From contig JAJQHT010000084.1 in NCBI GenBank assembly GCA_021199595.1, forward strand, positions 1-8,562: a stretch of 8,562 nt of DNA, written 5' to 3'. The notes under the pieces are model-generated. The model saw only the letters and a list, made by a program, of their open reading frames with translations, searched no databases and was not told the DNA's origin. Source of the stretch: Oscillospiraceae bacterium (GTDB lineage Bacteria; Bacillota; Clostridia; Oscillospirales; Oscillospiraceae). Of this stretch, positions 5,179 through 8,562 are shown one piece after another. The position numbers and the translations under genes were made by a program. How positions within the stretch are numbered: position 1 is the stretch's first letter; each line of letters begins with the position of its first letter.

Positions 5179-6183
5179 ATGGGCATGAACCGATACGCGC
5201 CCCCCAGCATCGCGGTCATCGGCGGGGGCACGGGCCTTTCCACCATGCTCCGGGGCCTGAAGCGCAAGACAAGCCGGATTACCGCTATCGTCACCGTCAC
5301 GGACGACGGGGGCGGCAGCGGCGTCCTCCGCCGGGAGCTGGGTATGCCGCCCCCGGGGGACATACGCAGCTGCATTCTCGCCCTGGCCAACGCGGAGCCG
5401 GCCATGGAGGACATGATGAACTACCGCTTCCGGGAGGGATCTCTCGCTGGACAGAGCCTCGGAAACCTCTTTCTGGCCGCGCTGAACGATATGTCCCCCG
5501 CCTTCGACCAGGCGGTGACCACCATGGGACAGGTGCTGGCCATCACCGGCCAGGTGCTGCCCGTGACGAATGAAAACCTCGTTCTCCAGGCAGAATTTAC
5601 AGACGGGGCCGTGATACGGGGCGAAACCCGCATCACAGACTACAAGCGCCACACGGATGCGGTCATCCGCCGCATATCCTTAGACCCCGCGAGGCCGGCC
5701 GCCGTCCCGGCGGTGCTGGAGGCCATCCGTCAGGCGGACATGATTGTTCTGGGGCCGGGAAGCCTTTTCACCAGCGTGATTCCGAATCTTCTCACTGAGG
5801 GCGTAGCGGAGGCCGTGTGCGCCTCCGCCGCCGTGAAGGTATACGTCATGAACCTCATGACCCAGGACGGGGAGACGGAGCGCTATACCGCAGCCGGCCA
5901 CGCGAGAGCCTTGCTGGAGCACGGCGGCCCCGGTCTTTTCGACTATATCCTCTTAAACAGCCGCCCGGTGGACGAGAGCGTCCTGGCCCCCTATGAACGG
6001 GAAGGGGCCGGACAGGTGGAGGTAGACGAGGAGGCGCTGCTCCGCCTGGGGGTGGAGCCGGTATACGCTCCGGTCGCAAGCTGGGCCGGGGGCCTCGTCC
6101 GCCACGACCCGGCGGCCCTGGCGGACGCCCTCATGGGCCTTTATCATGACCGGGCCGAGACGCGGACGGCATCATTTTCATAA
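5179..6183 (+). CDS. yvcK: YvcK/GlmR family gluconeogenesis-linked morphogenetic factor (CofD-like fold)
   Basis: A 334-residue protein with a CofD-like Rossmann fold. Diagnostic motifs are IAVIGGGTGLSTMLRGLK (11-28), VTDDGGGSGVLRRELG (40-55), PPGDIRSCILALAN (58-71), YRFREGSLAGQSLGNLFLAA (82-101), LGPGSLFTSVIPNLL (191-205) and NLMTQDGETERYTAAGHA (225-242). In Bacillus, YvcK binds UDP-GlcNAc and is needed for normal shape and growth on gluconeogenic carbon sources. It is not the archaeal F420 enzyme: the gene sits with rapZ and whiA, and no F420 genes accompany it. The N-terminus starts at the fold with no added membrane segment. A second ATG two codons in (5185) is a possible start. The ribosome site is weak (GGAG, 5165-5168), and the gene starts 4 bases after rapZ, so translation is probably coupled. 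The assignment is firm. Confidence 0.95.
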   Translation: MGMNRYAPPSIAVIGGGTGLSTMLRGLKRKTSRITAIVTVTDDGGGSGVLRRELGMPPPGDIRSCILALANAEPAMEDMMNYRFREGSLAGQSLGNLFLAALNDMSPAFDQAVTTMGQVLAITGQVLPVTNENLVLQAEFTDGAVIRGETRITDYKRHTDAVIRRISLDPARPAAVPAVLEAIRQADMIVLGPGSLFTSVIPNLLTEGVAEAVCASAAVKVYVMNLMTQDGETERYTAAGHARALLEHGGPGLFDYILLNSRPVDESVLAPYEREGAGQVEVDEEALLRLGVEPVYAPVASWAGGLVRHDPAALADALMGLYHDRAETRTASFS

Positions 6184-6201
6184 GGAAAGGAGGGAGCGGC
6201 C

Positions 6202-7122
6202 ATGACATTTTCCGCTCAGGTAAAAACGGAGCTGTGCAAGGACGGGCTGGGCAAAAAATGCTGCGCGCTCGCGGAGGCCTACGGGGTGCTGCTGTACGCC
6301 AACTGCTTCACCGCCGCCCAGGTGCGGGTCATGACGGCGAACGACGCCTTTGCCGCCCGTCTTCCGAAGCTGTTCCGCCGGGCCTTCGGCCTGGATTTTG
6401 ACGAGCTGCCCCCGCCGGAAAAGGAGGGCAAGCGTTCCTTCTGCATCACAGACCCCGGGAAGCTGGCCGCCATCTTCGCCGCCATCGGCTACGACGCCAG
6501 CCGTGCCGTGTCCCACCACGTCAATCTGCCGGTCGTGGAAAACGACTGCGACCGGGTGGCCTTCCTCCGGGGGGCGTTTCTCGCGGGGGGCAGCGTCACC
6601 GACCCACAGCGGAGCTATCATCTGGAGCTTTCCACCAGCCACGCCAGCGTCTGCCGGGAGGGGCGCGCCCTGCTGCTGGATATGGGCTTCACCCCCGGCG
6701 ACGGGCAGCGTGGCTCCCAGTATCTGACCTATTTCAAGCGCAGCGGCGTCATAGAAGACCTTCTCACCACCATGGGCGCGCCCGTCTGCGCCATGGAGGT
6801 CATGCAGGCCACGGTGGAAAAGCACATGGCAAACGCCATGAACCGCATCACAAACTGCGACCTTGCCAATTCGGACAAGCTGGTCGCAGCCAACGCCGAT
6901 CAGATGGAGGCCATCCGGGCCATCGAGGCCGGGCCGGGCATCGCCTCCCTGCCCGCCGCCCTGCAGGAGACCGCCCTGCTGCGCATCGCAAACCCGGCGT
7001 GCAGCCTTGCGGAGCTTGCTCAGCTCGCCGATCCCCCGGTGACAAAAAGCTGCGTCAGCCACCGTATGCGCAAGCTGACAGAGCTTGCAAAACGCCTGGC
7101 CGAGCCGCCTGAGGAGGAATAA
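6202..7122 (+). CDS. whiA: DNA-binding protein WhiA
   Basis: A 306-residue protein of the usual WhiA length. The N-terminal part opens with TFSAQVKTELC and contains the degenerate LAGLIDADG-type segment FLRGAFLAGGSVTDP (121-135), followed by YHLELST. WhiA lacks nuclease activity in characterised members. The C-terminal part carries NRITNCDLANSDKLVAA (214-230) and a helix-turn-helix near 267-292, where SLAELAQLADPPVTKSCVSH is the recognition region. In Streptomyces WhiA activates sporulation genes with WhiB. In Bacillus it affects division and chromosome segregation without clear classical regulation. A strong site, AAAGGAGG (6187-6194), lies in the 18-base gap after yvcK. The yvcK-whiA pairing is near universal in Gram-positives and supports the call. 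dnaE begins 5 bases after the stop. No truncation or odd feature is seen. Confidence 0.96.
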   Translation: MTFSAQVKTELCKDGLGKKCCALAEAYGVLLYANCFTAAQVRVMTANDAFAARLPKLFRRAFGLDFDELPPPEKEGKRSFCITDPGKLAAIFAAIGYDASRAVSHHVNLPVVENDCDRVAFLRGAFLAGGSVTDPQRSYHLELSTSHASVCREGRALLLDMGFTPGDGQRGSQYLTYFKRSGVIEDLLTTMGAPVCAMEVMQATVEKHMANAMNRITNCDLANSDKLVAANADQMEAIRAIEAGPGIASLPAALQETALLRIANPACSLAELAQLADPPVTKSCVSHRMRKLTELAKRLAEPPEEE

Positions 7123-7127
7123 AAACC

Positions 7128-8562
7128 ATGGCCTTTGTCCATCTTCATGTTCACAGCGAATACAGCCTCCTGGACGGCGCGTGCCGCATCAGCGAGATGG
7201 CGGAGTACGCCAAAGGTCTGGGCCAGACGGCCCTGGCCATCACTGACCACGGGGTCATGTATGGGGCCGTGGCGTTTTATAAGGCCTGTCAGGCGGCGGG
7301 CATCCAGCCCATCATCGGCTGCGAGGTGTATGTGGCCCCCCGCTCCCTGACGGACAAGGAGCACGGCCTCGACAGCAATTACTCCCACCTTATCCTGCTG
7401 TGCAAAAACCAGACCGGCTATCACAATCTCTGCGAGCTTGTCAGCCGCGGCTTTGTGGACGGCTTTTATGTAAAGCCCCGGATCGACTGGCCGCTGCTTC
7501 ATCAGCACGCGGAGGGACTTATCTGCCTTTCCGGCTGCGTGGCGGGGGAGATCCCCCAAAAGCTTATCGCCGGGGACTATGAGGCCGCCAAGGCCAAGGC
7601 CCTGGAGCTTGCGGAGCTTTTCGGCCCGGAGGGGTTTTATCTGGAGATACAGGATCACGGCATCCCGGAGGAGCGGCAGGCCGCCCAGGGGATTTTGCGC
7701 ATTCACAGGGAGACAGGCATCCCCCTCGCCGTCACGAACGACGCGCACTATCTGCGCCGGGAGGACAGCCGCCTCCAGGATGTTCTCATGTGCATTCAGA
7801 TGGGCAAGACCGTGGACGACCCGGATCGTATGCGCTTCAACTCCCAGGAGCTGTACCTCAAAAGCGAGGAGGAAATGCGCGCGCTGTTTCCCGACCTGCC
7901 GGAGGCCTATGACAACACCGTGAAAATTGCGGAGCAGTGCCGGTTCGACTTTGAGTTCGGTCACTATCACCTGCCCCGCTTCCAGCTCCCGGAGGGCGAG
8001 ACGGACGGCTTCGCCTATCTGCAAAAGCTGTGCTATGAGGGCCTGGCCCGCCGCTATCCGGGGTACGATGAGACCCTGACGGAGCGGCTGGAATACGAGC
8101 TGGGCGTCATCCGGCAGATGGGGTTTGTGGACTACTTCCTCATCGTGTGGGACTTCGTCCGCTTCGCCAAGGGGGAGGGCATCCCCGTCGGCCCCGGACG
8201 CGGCTCCGCCGCCGGCTCCATCGTCAGCTATACTCTGGGCATCACGGACGTTGACCCCATCAAATATAAGCTGTTCTTTGAACGGTTTTTAAACCCGGAG
8301 CGCGTGACCATGCCGGATATCGACATGGACTTCTGCGTCCGCCGCCGGGGAGAGGTCATTGATTATGTAAACCGGAAATACGGCTCCGACCATGTGGCTC
8401 AGATCGTCACCTTCGGCACCATGGCGGCCCGGGCCGCCATACGGGACGTGGGCCGCGCCATGAACATCAGCTACGGCGAGACGGACGCCGTGGCAAAGCA
8501 GGTGCCGTCCACGCTGAACATGACGCTGGACGAGGCGCTGCGGCTTTCTAAGCCCCTTAAGG
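7128..8562 (+). CDS. dnaE: DNA polymerase III alpha subunit, PHP type (3' end beyond window)
   Basis: The first 478 codons of a protein that normally runs to 1,000-1,200 residues; the frame is open at the right edge. It is a replicative C-family DNA polymerase. In Firmicutes DnaE works beside PolC, typically in primer extension. The PHP domain (1 to about 210) begins MAFVHLHVHSEYSLLDG and keeps a full set of likely metal ligands: H7, H9, D16, H41, E66, H87, C137, D205 and H207. The polymerase core has YFLIVWDFVRFAK, the GPGRGSAAGS loop (355-364) and PDIDMDFC (396-403), which holds the two catalytic aspartates. The FGTMAARAAIRDVGR motif (about 434-448) follows. GAGGAGGAA (7111-7119), inside the end of whiA, is the ribosome site, 8 bases before the ATG. 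The missing C-terminus prevents subtype assignment. In related Clostridia pfkA and pyk follow. Confidence 0.95.
   Translation, partial: MAFVHLHVHSEYSLLDGACRISEMAEYAKGLGQTALAITDHGVMYGAVAFYKACQAAGIQPIIGCEVYVAPRSLTDKEHGLDSNYSHLILLCKNQTGYHNLCELVSRGFVDGFYVKPRIDWPLLHQHAEGLICLSGCVAGEIPQKLIAGDYEAAKAKALELAELFGPEGFYLEIQDHGIPEERQAAQGILRIHRETGIPLAVTNDAHYLRREDSRLQDVLMCIQMGKTVDDPDRMRFNSQELYLKSEEEMRALFPDLPEAYDNTVKIAEQCRFDFEFGHYHLPRFQLPEGETDGFAYLQKLCYEGLARRYPGYDETLTERLEYELGVIRQMGFVDYFLIVWDFVRFAKGEGIPVGPGRGSAAGSIVSYTLGITDVDPIKYKLFFERFLNPERVTMPDIDMDFCVRRRGEVIDYVNRKYGSDHVAQIVTFGTMAARAAIRDVGRAMNISYGETDAVAKQVPSTLNMTLDEALRLSKPLK

Noticed and set aside
4732..5652. - strand open frame across rapZ and yvcK (about 306 codons)
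   Set aside because: Antisense to two well-supported genes, with biased composition typical of shadow frames.
5179..6183. Archaeal-type CofD (2-phospho-L-lactate transferase) activity for the CofD-like protein
   Set aside because: The motifs and the rapZ-yvcK-whiA context are those of YvcK, and no F420 biosynthesis genes are present.
6202..7122. Active homing endonuclease from the LAGLIDADG-like segment
   Set aside because: The motif is degenerate (FLRGAFLAGGSVTD) and the C-terminal helix-turn-helix and gene context identify WhiA, which is not a mobile element.
7020..8024. Long - strand open frame opposite dnaE (about 334 codons)
   Set aside because: The + strand frame encodes unmistakable PHP and polymerase motifs; the antisense frame has no recognisable domain or ribosome site.
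1..8562. CRISPR array, transposon, tRNA, rRNA or phage genes
   Set aside because: No spaced direct repeats, transposase or integrase motifs, tRNA cloverleaf or rRNA sequence could be seen.

Overview
The window looks like chromosomal DNA from a GC-rich, Gram-positive anaerobe of the class Clostridia, plausibly an Oscillospiraceae/Ruminococcaceae relative. This placement is inferred from gene content (hprK, rapZ, yvcK and whiA together, followed by a PHP-domain dnaE), the strong AAGGAGG-type ribosome sites and the high GC content. No rRNA or other phylogenetic marker is present, so the family-level placement is tentative.

Layout. (1) 37-1873: a two-gene unit with a MerR-family regulator carrying a GyrI-like ligand domain, then, one base later, a single-pass membrane protein with a Sel1/TPR-like cytoplasmic part and a C-terminal bacterial SH3 domain. 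(2) 1874-2390: a 517-base intergenic region with no convincing protein gene but much RNA-like structure. It holds a long nested set of stems on the + strand that ends in an intrinsic terminator (candidate structured ncRNA, possibly of the raiA-motif class). It also holds a near-consensus promoter on the - strand that would make a roughly 100-nt RNA ending at the same terminator from the other side. A further terminator-like hairpin follows, and then a probable promoter and 5' leader for the next operon. (3) 2391-8562: a tight + strand operon, hprK-murB-rapZ-yvcK-whiA-dnaE, with gaps of 4 to 46 bases. dnaE runs off the right edge.

How the genes fit together. HprK/P sets the phosphorylation state of HPr-Ser46 in response to glycolytic state. 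RapZ and YvcK are regulators linked to amino-sugar / UDP-GlcNAc metabolism and envelope precursor supply. MurB makes UDP-MurNAc from UDP-GlcNAc-enolpyruvate. WhiA is a DNA-binding protein tied to division and chromosome segregation. DnaE is a replicative or lagging-strand DNA polymerase. The operon therefore places carbon status, wall precursor synthesis, cell cycle and replication under shared transcription. This order is typical of Clostridia and is not itself novel. The part most worth a second look is the structured intergenic region at about 1895-2370.
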